Origin: Burkholderiaceae bacterium
GTDB taxonomy: Bacteria; Pseudomonadota; Gammaproteobacteria; Burkholderiales; Burkholderiaceae_C
DNA: 16,688 bases
Direction of reading: 5' to 3'
Assembly: GCA_023262645.1 (NCBI GenBank)
Contig: JALRAA010000007.1
Coordinates: forward strand, 828-17,515
The notes under the pieces: model-generated
Told to the model about the DNA's origin: nothing
Database searches by the model: none
The model's input: the letters and a program-made list of their open reading frames with translations, nothing else
In this document: positions 7,714 to 15,005 of the stretch, piece by piece
Numbering within the stretch: position 1 is the stretch's first letter
Layout: every line of letters starts with the position of its first letter
Translations under genes and position numbers: made by a program

Positions 7714-9015
7714 TCAAGCCTTTTTCTTGACAGGTTTTGCACGGGACGCTGATTTGGCAGCGCGCTCATTTTTCAAATTGCCCGCAATGCGCATGCGCAG
7801 TGCATTGAGTTTGATGAATCCGCCGGCATCGGCTTGGTTATAGGCGCCGCCATCGTCATCGAATGTGGCGATGCGGGTGTCAAACAAGCTGTCGGTTTTG
7901 CTTTCACGCCCAACGCACATGATGGTGCCTTTGTAGAGCTTGAGGCGAACCTTGCCGTTGGCGGTGGCTTGCGAGGCGTCTATCAAGCCTTGCAGCAATT
8001 CACGCTCGGGACTGAACCAATAACCGTTGTAAACCAGTCGTGCGTAGCGCGGCATCAGGTCGTCTTTGAGCGCCAAGACTTCGCGGTCCAAAGTGATGGA
8101 TTCGATGGCCCGGTGACCCGCTAGCAAAATCGTGCCGCCGGGGGTTTCATAGCAGCCACGGCTTTTCATGCCCACGTACCTGTTTTCCACTTTGTCCAAC
8201 CGGCCGATGCCGTGTTTTCCACCGACGGTGTTCAAGTGGGTCAGCACTGTGGCGGGTGACATGCGCACGCCGTCAATGGCGACCACATCGCCGTGTTTGT
8301 AAGTCAGTTCGACGATTTGTGGTTTGTTAGGCGCTTTTTCAGGGCTCACCGTCAGGCGCCACATGTTCTCTTCCGGCGCGAAATTGGGGTCTTCCAAAAT
8401 GCCACCCTCGTAACTGATGTGCAGCAAATTGGCATCCATGGAATAGGGCGCGCCGCCTTTGCGTTTTTTGAAATCCACCGGTATGCCATGTTTGTCGGCA
8501 TAAGCCAGCAGTTTTTCACGCGAAAGCAAATCCCATTCGCGCCAAGGTGCAATCACTTTGACATTGGGCATCAAGGCATACGCGCCAAGTTCAAAACGCA
8601 CTTGGTCATTGCCTTTGCCGGTTGCGCCATGGCTGATGGCATCGGCTTTGGTTTTGCGTGCGATCTCGACCAAACGTTTGGCAATCAAGGGGCGGGCAAT
8701 AGAAGTCCCTAACAAATATTCGCCTTCATAAAGCGCGTTGGCGCGAAACATGGGGAAGACAAAATCGCGGACGAATTCTTCTCGCAGATCTTCAATAAAA
8801 ATATTTGAGGGCTTGATGCCCATTTTGATGGCTTTGGCCCGCGCGGGTTCGATCTCCTCGCCTTGGCCGATGTCTGCGGTGAATGTGACGACTTCGCAGT
8901 GGTATTCGTCTTGCAACCATTTCAGAATGATGGAGGTATCCAGACCACCTGAATAGGCCAGCACCACACGTTGTGGCGCTTTAGCTGCTGTTGTCGTTGT
9001 TGTGTTTTTACGCAT
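7714..9015 (-). CDS. argG: argininosuccinate synthase
   Basis: Joins citrulline and aspartate with ATP to form argininosuccinate, AMP and pyrophosphate, the seventh step of arginine synthesis. The 433-aa product has the PP-loop AYSGGLDTS at residues 20-28. Further matches are FTADIGQGEE, GEYLLGTSIARPLIAK, HGATGKGNDQVRFE, GGAPYSMDANLLHISYEGG and KSRGCYETPGGT, all family hallmarks, and it belongs to the short/eukaryote-like branch. I chose the ATG at 9013-9015: GGTGA lies 7 nt upstream, whereas the in-frame ATG at 9028-9030 has no ribosome-binding site. Two oddities are a five-Thr run at residues 5-9 and a basic tail of roughly 20 residues ending VKKKA, which together extend the core enzyme. 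A -10-like TAGAAT lies on the minus strand at 9046-9051, but the matching -35 is poor. It is followed after 3 nt by ppnP. Confidence 0.96.
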   Translation of the reverse strand: MRKNTTTTTAAKAPQRVVLAYSGGLDTSIILKWLQDEYHCEVVTFTADIGQGEEIEPARAKAIKMGIKPSNIFIEDLREEFVRDFVFPMFRANALYEGEYLLGTSIARPLIAKRLVEIARKTKADAISHGATGKGNDQVRFELGAYALMPNVKVIAPWREWDLLSREKLLAYADKHGIPVDFKKRKGGAPYSMDANLLHISYEGGILEDPNFAPEENMWRLTVSPEKAPNKPQIVELTYKHGDVVAIDGVRMSPATVLTHLNTVGGKHGIGRLDKVENRYVGMKSRGCYETPGGTILLAGHRAIESITLDREVLALKDDLMPRYARLVYNGYWFSPERELLQGLIDASQATANGKVRLKLYKGTIMCVGRESKTDSLFDTRIATFDDDGGAYNQADAGGFIKLNALRMRIAGNLKNERAAKSASRAKPVKKKA

Positions 9016-9067
9016 GAAACTTTCACCCATCAGAACAAAGGCGCGATTCTAGGCCATGCTTTGCATG

Positions 9068-9093
9068 TAAAAAGCCGCTCTGTGAGAGCGGCT
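9068..9093 (-). terminator. intrinsic terminator of the glycine-zipper gene
   Basis: A perfect 9-bp stem (9073-9081 with 9085-9093), GC-rich, has a 3-nt loop. Read on the minus strand it is followed by TTTTT. It lies 20 bp after the stop of the gene at 9114-9662 and before the argG start, so it separates these two same-strand transcription units. Confidence 0.82.
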
Positions 9094-9113
9094 TCGATGG
9101 TGTGAAGAAAGGC

Positions 9114-9662
9114 TTACCAACTTTGTGGTGCAGACCCTGGGGGCGGCACGGCGCTGGCAGCTGGCAACGGCGGGGGTGGAGGGTAGTTGTAAGTGGAGTT
9201 GCTGGAGACCACGGGTGTGATTTGCAATCGTACGCTGGGGCCTGGGTCTTGGGGCATTTGCACCATGTACTGTTTGCCCGCGTATTCGTAAGTCACGTTG
9301 TAAGCCACTGTGCGGCTTTCATAAAAATTTTGGGTGCTGCAAGTTTGGACGTTTTTGACTTCAGGCGGTGGTGCACCTTCGATCTTGTCTCCCAAAATGG
9401 CCCCTCCAAACATGCCAATCGCGGTGCCTAAACCGTCTCTGCCGATGGCGTGCCCGACGGTACCACCTGCAATGGCGCCCATGAGGGCTCCGGCACCCGA
9501 CTTGTGGGGTTGGGTCGTCACTTGTTGTTGTGTGCAAACCTGTCGCGGTACAGCCACTTGTTGAATGACGGGTACGGAAGAAATCACGCGCCCGACTTCT
9601 TGGGCATGCAATGGCGAAAAGAAACTAGCGAATAGACCCAAAACGCTGATCAGTTTTTTCAT
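9114..9662 (-). CDS. exported glycine-zipper 2TM-domain protein (17 kDa surface antigen-like)
   Basis: Protein of 182 aa with a Sec signal peptide: Lys-Lys start, hydrophobic core 4-16, SPLHA then cleavage before Gln21. No lipobox Cys, so it is likely periplasmic or outer-membrane associated rather than a lipoprotein. Residues 56-92 form two glycine-zipper hairpin repeats, GALMGAIAGGTVGHAIG and LGTAIGMFGGAILG, like those of SlyB and the rickettsial 17 kDa antigen. Two cysteines, 43 and 108, flank the zipper and could form a disulfide. The C-terminal part (from about 160) is Pro/Ala-rich with a five-proline run. AGGGAG lies just upstream of the ATG as a good ribosome-binding site. It is monocistronic: terminator behind, divergent folC in front. 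The exact function is unknown; an envelope-integrity role is inferred from the family. Confidence 0.8.
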   Translation of the reverse strand: MKKLISVLGLFASFFSPLHAQEVGRVISSVPVIQQVAVPRQVCTQQQVTTQPHKSGAGALMGAIAGGTVGHAIGRDGLGTAIGMFGGAILGDKIEGAPPPEVKNVQTCSTQNFYESRTVAYNVTYEYAGKQYMVQMPQDPGPSVRLQITPVVSSNSTYNYPPPPPLPAASAVPPPGSAPQSW

Positions 9663-9694
9663 AAGGGCTCCCTGTGCACAAACCGTGCTTTGAC

Positions 9695-9707
9695 TTTAAC
9701 GGTTAAA
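9695..9707. repeat. 13-bp palindrome in the divergent folC / glycine-zipper promoter region
   Basis: TTTAAC and GTTAAA flank a single G at 9701, giving a perfect inverted repeat between two divergent starts (9662 minus and 9758 plus). It could be an operator or simply AT-rich promoter DNA. No convincing -35/-10 pair is placed around it. Confidence 0.3.
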
Positions 9708-9757
9708 CAAGCCGTGTGGTTGACAGGGTTTTTGAAGCTATCGGTGACAATCTTCCT

Positions 9758-11044
9758 ATGAATTTACAAGATTGGTTGAACCATTGTGAGCGCTTGCACC
9801 CCAAAACCATAGAGATGGGACTCGAGCGGGTTGCACAGGTGGCCGAGGCCATGGGATTGCGCTTTGATTGCCCGGTGGTGACGGTGGCTGGAACCAATGG
9901 AAAAGGTTCAACTTGCGCCATGCTGGAATCGGTTTATCGACACGCAGGTTATAAAACCGGCTTGTACACATCGCCGCATTTGGTGTACTTTCAAGAGCGT
10001 TGCTGCATCAACGGCCAGCCTGTGGCAGAAGCGGATTTACTGGCGCATTTCGCAAAGGTAGAGGCGTTCAGAAGTGAAATCACGCTCAGTTACTTTGAGT
10101 TCACCAGCCTGGCTTTGTTCAGTTGCCTCGCATCTGCCCATTTGGATGTGGTGATTTTGGAAGTGGGATTGGGTGGTCGTCTTGATGCGGTCAACGTGAT
10201 CGACACAGATTGCGCGGTCATCACCAGCGTTGATTTAGACCACATGGAATTACTCGGGCCCGACCGAGAAAGCATTGGCGCTGAAAAGGCCGGCATCATG
10301 CGCGCAGAAAAACCTGTCGTGATCAGTGATCCATCGCCACCCGATTCGTTGTTGAAGCATGCCGCGGGTTTGCACGCCGAAGTTTGGCAGGTGATGAAAG
10401 ATGTGCAGTTTTCTGGCGACAACCAACAATGGACTTGGCGCGGGCATGGCCGCACTTACAGCGGGTTGGCCTATCCGGCTTTGCGTGGCGCCAATCAATT
10501 GGTGAACGCAGCGGGTGTGATTGCTGTGATGGAGGCCATGCGTTCTCAACTGCCTGTCACGGCGCAAGCCATACGCGCTGGTTTGTCGACCGTGACTTGG
10601 CCAGGGCGTTTTCAATTGTTGCCAGGGCAACCCGCTATCGTGCTCGATGTCGCGCACAACCCGCATGCAGCCGCTGCCTTGGCACACAACTTGGATGCCA
10701 TGGGTTTTTTCCCCCGAACGCATGCGGTGGTTGGTGCCATGGCCGACAAAGATGTTGCTGGATTGTTGCGCCGCTTGATGCCGTTGGTGGAGTGTTGGTA
10801 TTTTTGCGACCTGCCAACGCCCAGAGCAGCCAGCGCGAAGGACCTGAAAGAGGTCTGGCAAACATTCAAACCGCCAACAACAGCGAGCGCCAGTTTGCAC
10901 AAAGGCCCTTCAGAAGCGGTGCATGAAGCTTTATTGGCGGCAGACCCCGCTGATAGAATTCTTGTTTTTGGTTCTTTTTTCACTGTTGGCGGGGTACTTC
11001 AGCACGGTATTGAAGGCCGTCTACCCGCTGCTTCATCCACCTGA
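9758..11044 (+). CDS. folC: bifunctional dihydrofolate synthase / folylpolyglutamate synthase
   Basis: Cytosolic ATP-dependent ligase that adds glutamate to dihydropteroate and then extends the polyglutamate tail of folates. Translation from ATG 9758 gives 428 aa starting MNLQDWLNHCERLHPKTIEMGLERV, matching how betaproteobacterial FolC proteins begin; the in-frame ATG at 9716 only adds 14 unrelated residues. The P-loop VAGTNGKGST has its Lys at residue 49. YTSPHLVYFQER, VILEVGLGGRLDAVN and the Mur-ligase-type DVAHNPHAA motif are present, with VFGSFFTVGG at the C-terminus. Length is normal. It is the first gene of the plus-strand block; the SPOR gene begins 8 nt after its stop. In related bacteria accD usually precedes folC; here that link is absent and a minus-strand gene sits upstream. 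Confidence 0.95.
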   Translation: MNLQDWLNHCERLHPKTIEMGLERVAQVAEAMGLRFDCPVVTVAGTNGKGSTCAMLESVYRHAGYKTGLYTSPHLVYFQERCCINGQPVAEADLLAHFAKVEAFRSEITLSYFEFTSLALFSCLASAHLDVVILEVGLGGRLDAVNVIDTDCAVITSVDLDHMELLGPDRESIGAEKAGIMRAEKPVVISDPSPPDSLLKHAAGLHAEVWQVMKDVQFSGDNQQWTWRGHGRTYSGLAYPALRGANQLVNAAGVIAVMEAMRSQLPVTAQAIRAGLSTVTWPGRFQLLPGQPAIVLDVAHNPHAAAALAHNLDAMGFFPRTHAVVGAMADKDVAGLLRRLMPLVECWYFCDLPTPRAASAKDLKEVWQTFKPPTTASASLHKGPSEAVHEALLAADPADRILVFGSFFTVGGVLQHGIEGRLPAASST

Positions 11045-11052
11045 ACCTGCCC

Positions 11053-11769
11053 ATGGCCTTTTTCAAGACCCGCGCTCCCAATCCGTCAACTGCAGATTCC
11101 AACCAAGATGACGCACAAAGCATGGACAGCTTGCGAAAACAAGCGCGTCACAGGCTGATTGGCGCGACCGTGCTGGTTGTGATCGCGGTGCTGGGCTTTC
11201 CATTGGTGTTCGACACCAAGCCACGCGACTTGGCCGCAGATATCCGTATCGACATGCCTGACAGGGATGCAGTGCGCCCCTCGCAACCACCGACGGTTGC
11301 CATTCCGGACAAATTGGAGGCAAAAGTCCCCGTTTCAGAAGCCATGAACGCGAATGAACAAGTGGTGGGTGAGGACAGCAAAAAATCGAGTCCACCTGCG
11401 GTGACTCCCACAGCTTCAGAAAAATCAGTCGCCGACGCAAAGTCTTCAGAGGCGCAGTCCAAAACCGACGCCTCCAAAACAGCACCTGTACCTGCGGACA
11501 CCGCAAGCGCAGCCAAACCCGTCGCCAAAGAAGCCGCCGCCGAGCGCTTCATCGTGCAATTTGGCGCTTTTTCGGATGAAGCCAAGGTCAAGGACATACG
11601 CAGCAAGCTCGAGAAAGCCGGCGTTAAAACCTATGTGCATGTTGCACAAACTTCCGATGGCAAACGCACGCGTGTGCGTGCCGGCCCATTTGCCACCCGC
11701 GATGAAGCCCAAAAAATCATCACCAAAACCAAATCGCTGCAATTGAATGCGGTTGTGCTGACACTTTGA
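11053..11769 (+). CDS. SPOR-domain membrane protein (DedD-like)
   Basis: Bitopic inner-membrane protein of 238 aa. It has a short cytoplasmic head (1-34, with several Arg/Lys before the membrane), one transmembrane segment at about 35-53, a long Ala/Ser/Lys/Pro-rich periplasmic linker (about 60-160), and a C-terminal SPOR domain (about 165-238: FIVQFGAFSDEAKV, then VRAGPFATRDEAQ). SPOR domains bind denuded glycan strands at the septum, and DedD of E. coli helps cell constriction. The position between folC and cvpA is the same as for dedD in E. coli and Pseudomonas, which supports orthology, but the linker is too variable to prove it. It starts 8 nt after folC and ends 3 nt before cvpA. Confidence 0.88.
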   Translation: MAFFKTRAPNPSTADSNQDDAQSMDSLRKQARHRLIGATVLVVIAVLGFPLVFDTKPRDLAADIRIDMPDRDAVRPSQPPTVAIPDKLEAKVPVSEAMNANEQVVGEDSKKSSPPAVTPTASEKSVADAKSSEAQSKTDASKTAPVPADTASAAKPVAKEAAAERFIVQFGAFSDEAKVKDIRSKLEKAGVKTYVHVAQTSDGKRTRVRAGPFATRDEAQKIITKTKSLQLNAVVLTL

Positions 11770-11772
11770 TGC

Positions 11773-12258
11773 ATGAACGCGGTTGATTGGGCGTTGTTGG
11801 GGTTGATGTTGTTGTCAGCCGCTTTGGGGTTTTGGCGCGGCGTGGTCAAAGAATTTTTTGCGCTCGTGGCGTGGGCTTTGGGGTTTGTGGTTTGTAGCAA
11901 ATACGCTTTTGATGCAAGTCTTGACCTGCCATTGCCCGAGTGGGCCCAAGGCATGCGTGAAGCAGTTGCCTGGGTGTTGATATTTTTGGCGGTCATGCTG
12001 GCGATGGCGTTGATGGGCAGTGTGTTGAAGCGGTTGTTGTCTTTGGCGGGTCTGGGATTGGCCGATCGTCTATTGGGCATGGTGTTTGGTTTGGCACGTG
12101 CAGTCGTCATGTGGCTGGCGATTGCCGTGTTGGTGGGCCTCACGCCTTGGCGACACACAGACCTTTGGCTGAATTCGCCAGTGGCCCAGTCGGTTCATCA
12201 ATTGCTTGTGTATTTAAAGCCGGTCTTACCGGCGCCATTGGAAAGGTTGGTGACTTGA
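11773..12258 (+). CDS. cvpA: CvpA family membrane protein
   Basis: Integral inner-membrane protein of 161 aa, named for its effect on colicin V production; its molecular role is still unclear. Hydrophobic segments lie at about 5-20, 28-44, 64-86 and 105-125. The pattern ALGFWRGVVKEFFALVAWALG near the N-terminus and GLADRLLGMVFGLARAVV in the second half match the family. It lies directly ahead of purF, the usual gene order in proteobacteria, with its stop overlapping the purF start by one base (TGATG). The ATG at 11773 is used; another ATG at 11769 is out of frame. No clear ribosome-binding site is seen, so translation probably depends on coupling with the SPOR gene 3 nt upstream. Confidence 0.92.
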   Translation: MNAVDWALLGLMLLSAALGFWRGVVKEFFALVAWALGFVVCSKYAFDASLDLPLPEWAQGMREAVAWVLIFLAVMLAMALMGSVLKRLLSLAGLGLADRLLGMVFGLARAVVMWLAIAVLVGLTPWRHTDLWLNSPVAQSVHQLLVYLKPVLPAPLERLVT

Positions 12259-13775
12259 TGTGCGGCATAGTGGGGGTGGTCAGTCCTTCGCATGTGAACC
12301 AATTGATCTATGACGCTTTGTTGTTGTTGCAGCACCGTGGTCAAGATGCAGCCGGTATCGTTACCCAATTGGATCGCAAGTTTTTCATGCAAAAAGCCAA
12401 GGGCATGGTGCGCGATGTTTTTCGCACCCGCAACATGCGGGCTTTGCCCGGCAATATTGGGCTCGGGCAAGTCCGTTACCCGACCGCAGGCAATGCATAC
12501 AGCGAAGAAGAAGCGCAGCCTTTTTATGTGAATGCGCCGTATGGTTTGGTGATGGTGCACAACGGCAACCTGACCAATGCGCACGCCCTCAAGGCCGAAC
12601 TTTTTTCCACCGACCATCGCCATATCAACACCGAAAGTGATTCTGAGGTGTTGCTCAATGTGTTGGCGCATGAATTGGAAAAAACCACGCGCGGAAACAC
12701 GCTGGCTGTGACCGATGTGTTTGCGGCCGTCAGCGGGGTGCATCGACGAATCAAAGGTTCGTACGCCGTGATTGCCATGATCGCCGGCCATGGTGTTTTG
12801 GCTTTTCGCGATCCGTTTGGTATTCGGCCACTGTGTCTGGGCCAAGGCAGCGATGGCACATGGATGGTTGGCAGCGAATCGGTAGCGCTGGAAGGCACTG
12901 GCCATGTGTTTGTGCGCGATGTGGCGCCCGGTGAAGCTGTGTTCATCGATATGCAAGGCCAGTTAAATGCCAGCCAATGTGCCCAAGCCACCCGCTTGAT
13001 GCCGTGCATTTTTGAATATGTGTATTTGGCGCGCCCAGATTCAACCATGGATGGAATTTCGGTGTACCAAGCGCGCTTGAATTTGGGCGAAACATTGGCC
13101 AAGCGCGTGGTGTCTACCGTACCGCCATCAGACATTGATGTGGTGATTCCTATTCCTGAATCCAGCCGACCCAGCGCCACCCAATTGGCGCATCTGCTGG
13201 GCAAGCCCTACCGCGAAGGCTTTGTGAAAAACCGCTATGTTGGACGCACATTCATCATGCCTGGTCAGGCCGTGCGTAAACGTTCTGTGCGGCAAAAACT
13301 CAATGTCATCGTCAGTGAATTCAAAGACCGCAACGTGTTGCTGGTCGACGATTCCATCGTGCGTGGAACCACCAGCAAAGAGATTGTTCAAATGGCGCGC
13401 GATGCCGGTGCCAGAAAAGTGTATTTGGCCAGCGCCGCGCCCCCTGTTCGATACCCCAATGTTTATGGCATTGATATGCCCACTTCTGAAGAATTGGTGG
13501 CCTTTGGACGCAGCGTCGATCAAGTGCGTGAGTTGATTGGTTGCGATGCTTTGATTTACCAAGACATTGCGCCCATGCTGGATGCCGTCAAGCGTGCTGC
13601 TTTGCTGGGGGCGCCTGCTATCCATGGTTTTGATGCGTCTTGCTTCGATGGCGTCTACATCACTGGCGATATCAGCGTAGAAGATATCACCCGATTGGGC
13701 CAACACCGCGTGGGTGTGGAAGAAGACGCAGCAGACCATTCCCGACTGGCTTTACCCAACGCCGATGTGCGTTGA
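12258..13775 (+). CDS. purF: amidophosphoribosyltransferase
   Basis: First committed step of purine synthesis: PRPP plus glutamine gives 5-phosphoribosylamine. The product is 505 aa. The start is fixed at 12258 because the protein must begin MCGIVGV, where Cys2 becomes the N-terminal nucleophile after Met removal; the frame is open further upstream but that part is only cvpA read in another frame. The Ntn glutamine amidotransferase domain covers about 2-235 (LLLQHRGQDAAGI, GLGQVRYPTAG, VHNGNLTNA, NTESDSEVLL). The phosphoribosyltransferase domain follows with the PRPP motif VLLVDDSIVRGTT at 360-372. Length and domains are normal. It is in the cvpA-purF-metZ string, with metZ 6 nt downstream. 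Confidence 0.97.
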   Translation: MCGIVGVVSPSHVNQLIYDALLLLQHRGQDAAGIVTQLDRKFFMQKAKGMVRDVFRTRNMRALPGNIGLGQVRYPTAGNAYSEEEAQPFYVNAPYGLVMVHNGNLTNAHALKAELFSTDHRHINTESDSEVLLNVLAHELEKTTRGNTLAVTDVFAAVSGVHRRIKGSYAVIAMIAGHGVLAFRDPFGIRPLCLGQGSDGTWMVGSESVALEGTGHVFVRDVAPGEAVFIDMQGQLNASQCAQATRLMPCIFEYVYLARPDSTMDGISVYQARLNLGETLAKRVVSTVPPSDIDVVIPIPESSRPSATQLAHLLGKPYREGFVKNRYVGRTFIMPGQAVRKRSVRQKLNVIVSEFKDRNVLLVDDSIVRGTTSKEIVQMARDAGARKVYLASAAPPVRYPNVYGIDMPTSEELVAFGRSVDQVRELIGCDALIYQDIAPMLDAVKRAALLGAPAIHGFDASCFDGVYITGDISVEDITRLGQHRVGVEEDAADHSRLALPNADVR

Positions 13776-13781
13776 CCTCAC

Positions 13782-15005
13782 ATGACTGATCCACTACATC
13801 CTGACGCTTTCCACAAAGAAACCATGGCCGTTCGTTCGGCGGTGGACAAATCTCAATACGGCGAAAATTCTGAGGCCTTGTTTTTGTCCAGCAGTTTTGT
13901 TCAACCGGACAGTGAAACCGCAGCGCGTCGGTTTGCGGGTGAAGAGGAAGGCTATATCTACTCGCGCTTTACCAACCCCACGGTCGCCAGCTTTGAAAAA
14001 CGCTTGGCCGCATTGGAAGGGGCTGAGGCCTGTGTCGGAACAGCCAGCGGCATGGCGGCTGTGCTGTTGTTGTGCATGGCCTTGCTCAAGAGCGGTGACC
14101 ACGTGGTCTGTTCGCACTCCGTATTTGGCTCCACGCACAAGTTGCTCAGCAGTGAATTTGCCAAGTTCGGTGTGCACACCACTTTCGTGTCACAGACCGA
14201 TGTGGCCGAATGGAAGCGAGCCATGCAACCCAACACACGATTGCTGTTTGCCGAGACGCCAACCAACCCCCTGACAGAAGTTTGCGACATTCGTGCACTG
14301 GCTGAAATTGCCCATGCGGCCCATGCTGTCTTGGCGGTTGACAATTGTTTTTGCACGCCAGCTTTGCAAACCCCTATTGCTCTGGGTGCTGATGTGATTG
14401 TTCATTCGGGCACCAAATACCTCGACGGCCAAGGCCGTGTGGTCGCCGGTGCTTTGTGTGCAACTCAAGCGATGGTCAGCGAAAAATTCATACCTGTCAT
14501 GCGCAGTGCTGGCATGAGCTTGTCGCCATTCAATGCCTGGGTGGTGCTCAAAGGATTAGAGACCTTATCGTTGCGCATGAAGGCGCAGTCTGATCAAGCC
14601 TTGGCCCTTGCCACGTGGCTAGAGCAGCATCCCAAAGTGGCCAAAGTGCATTTCCCCGGCTTGAGTTCACACCCGCAACACGCACTGGCCATGGCGCAGC
14701 AATCGGGAAAAGGTGGCCCCGTCCTGTCGTTTGATGTCGTGGGTACCGACCCCGCGCATTGCCGCAGCAATGCATTCACCGTCATCGACAGTACGCAATT
14801 GATGTCCATCACCGCGAATTTGGGCGATGTGAAAACCATCATCACTCATCCTGCCAGTACATCTCATGGGCGCTTGACGGAAGCCAATCGACAACTGGCC
14901 GGCATTCAACAAAGTTTGGTGCGGGTGGCTGTTGGTCTTGAGCATCTCGATGATTTGAAAAACGATTTGTCGCGCGGCCTCGATCAAATCAAGGCATCAT
15001 CATGA
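13782..15005 (+). CDS. metZ: O-succinylhomoserine sulfhydrylase
   Basis: PLP enzyme of the Cys/Met metabolism family (407 aa) that makes homocysteine from O-succinylhomoserine and sulfide, the direct sulfhydrylation route to methionine. Seen: SSSFVQPDSETAARRF, YSRFTNPTVASFEKRLAALEG, GTASGMAAV, FAETPTNPLTEV, DNCFCTPALQ, and the PLP-binding Lys212 in HSGTKYLDGQGRVVAG. The DGQGRV stretch after the lysine is characteristic of MetZ as against MetB/MetC. Location right after purF matches Pseudomonas and betaproteobacteria. It starts 6 nt after purF with no clear ribosome-binding site, and its TGA overlaps the gltX ATG (ATGA). O-acetylhomoserine use cannot be excluded by sequence alone. Confidence 0.93.
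   Translation: MTDPLHPDAFHKETMAVRSAVDKSQYGENSEALFLSSSFVQPDSETAARRFAGEEEGYIYSRFTNPTVASFEKRLAALEGAEACVGTASGMAAVLLLCMALLKSGDHVVCSHSVFGSTHKLLSSEFAKFGVHTTFVSQTDVAEWKRAMQPNTRLLFAETPTNPLTEVCDIRALAEIAHAAHAVLAVDNCFCTPALQTPIALGADVIVHSGTKYLDGQGRVVAGALCATQAMVSEKFIPVMRSAGMSLSPFNAWVVLKGLETLSLRMKAQSDQALALATWLEQHPKVAKVHFPGLSSHPQHALAMAQQSGKGGPVLSFDVVGTDPAHCRSNAFTVIDSTQLMSITANLGDVKTIITHPASTSHGRLTEANRQLAGIQQSLVRVAVGLEHLDDLKNDLSRGLDQIKASS

Noticed and set aside
9720..9751. Exact TTGACA at 9720-9725 as a folC promoter -35
   Set aside because: No acceptable -10 lies 16-18 bp downstream; the best match (GACAAT at 9746-9751) is 20 bp away, and a start there would nearly coincide with the ATG.
9716..9757. Upstream in-frame ATG for folC at 9716
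   Set aside because: The extra 14 residues do not resemble FolC, whose N-terminus begins MNLQDWL at 9758.
12111..12257. Extended purF start at 12111
   Set aside because: This region encodes the CvpA C-terminus in another frame, and PurF needs Cys directly after the initiator Met at 12258.
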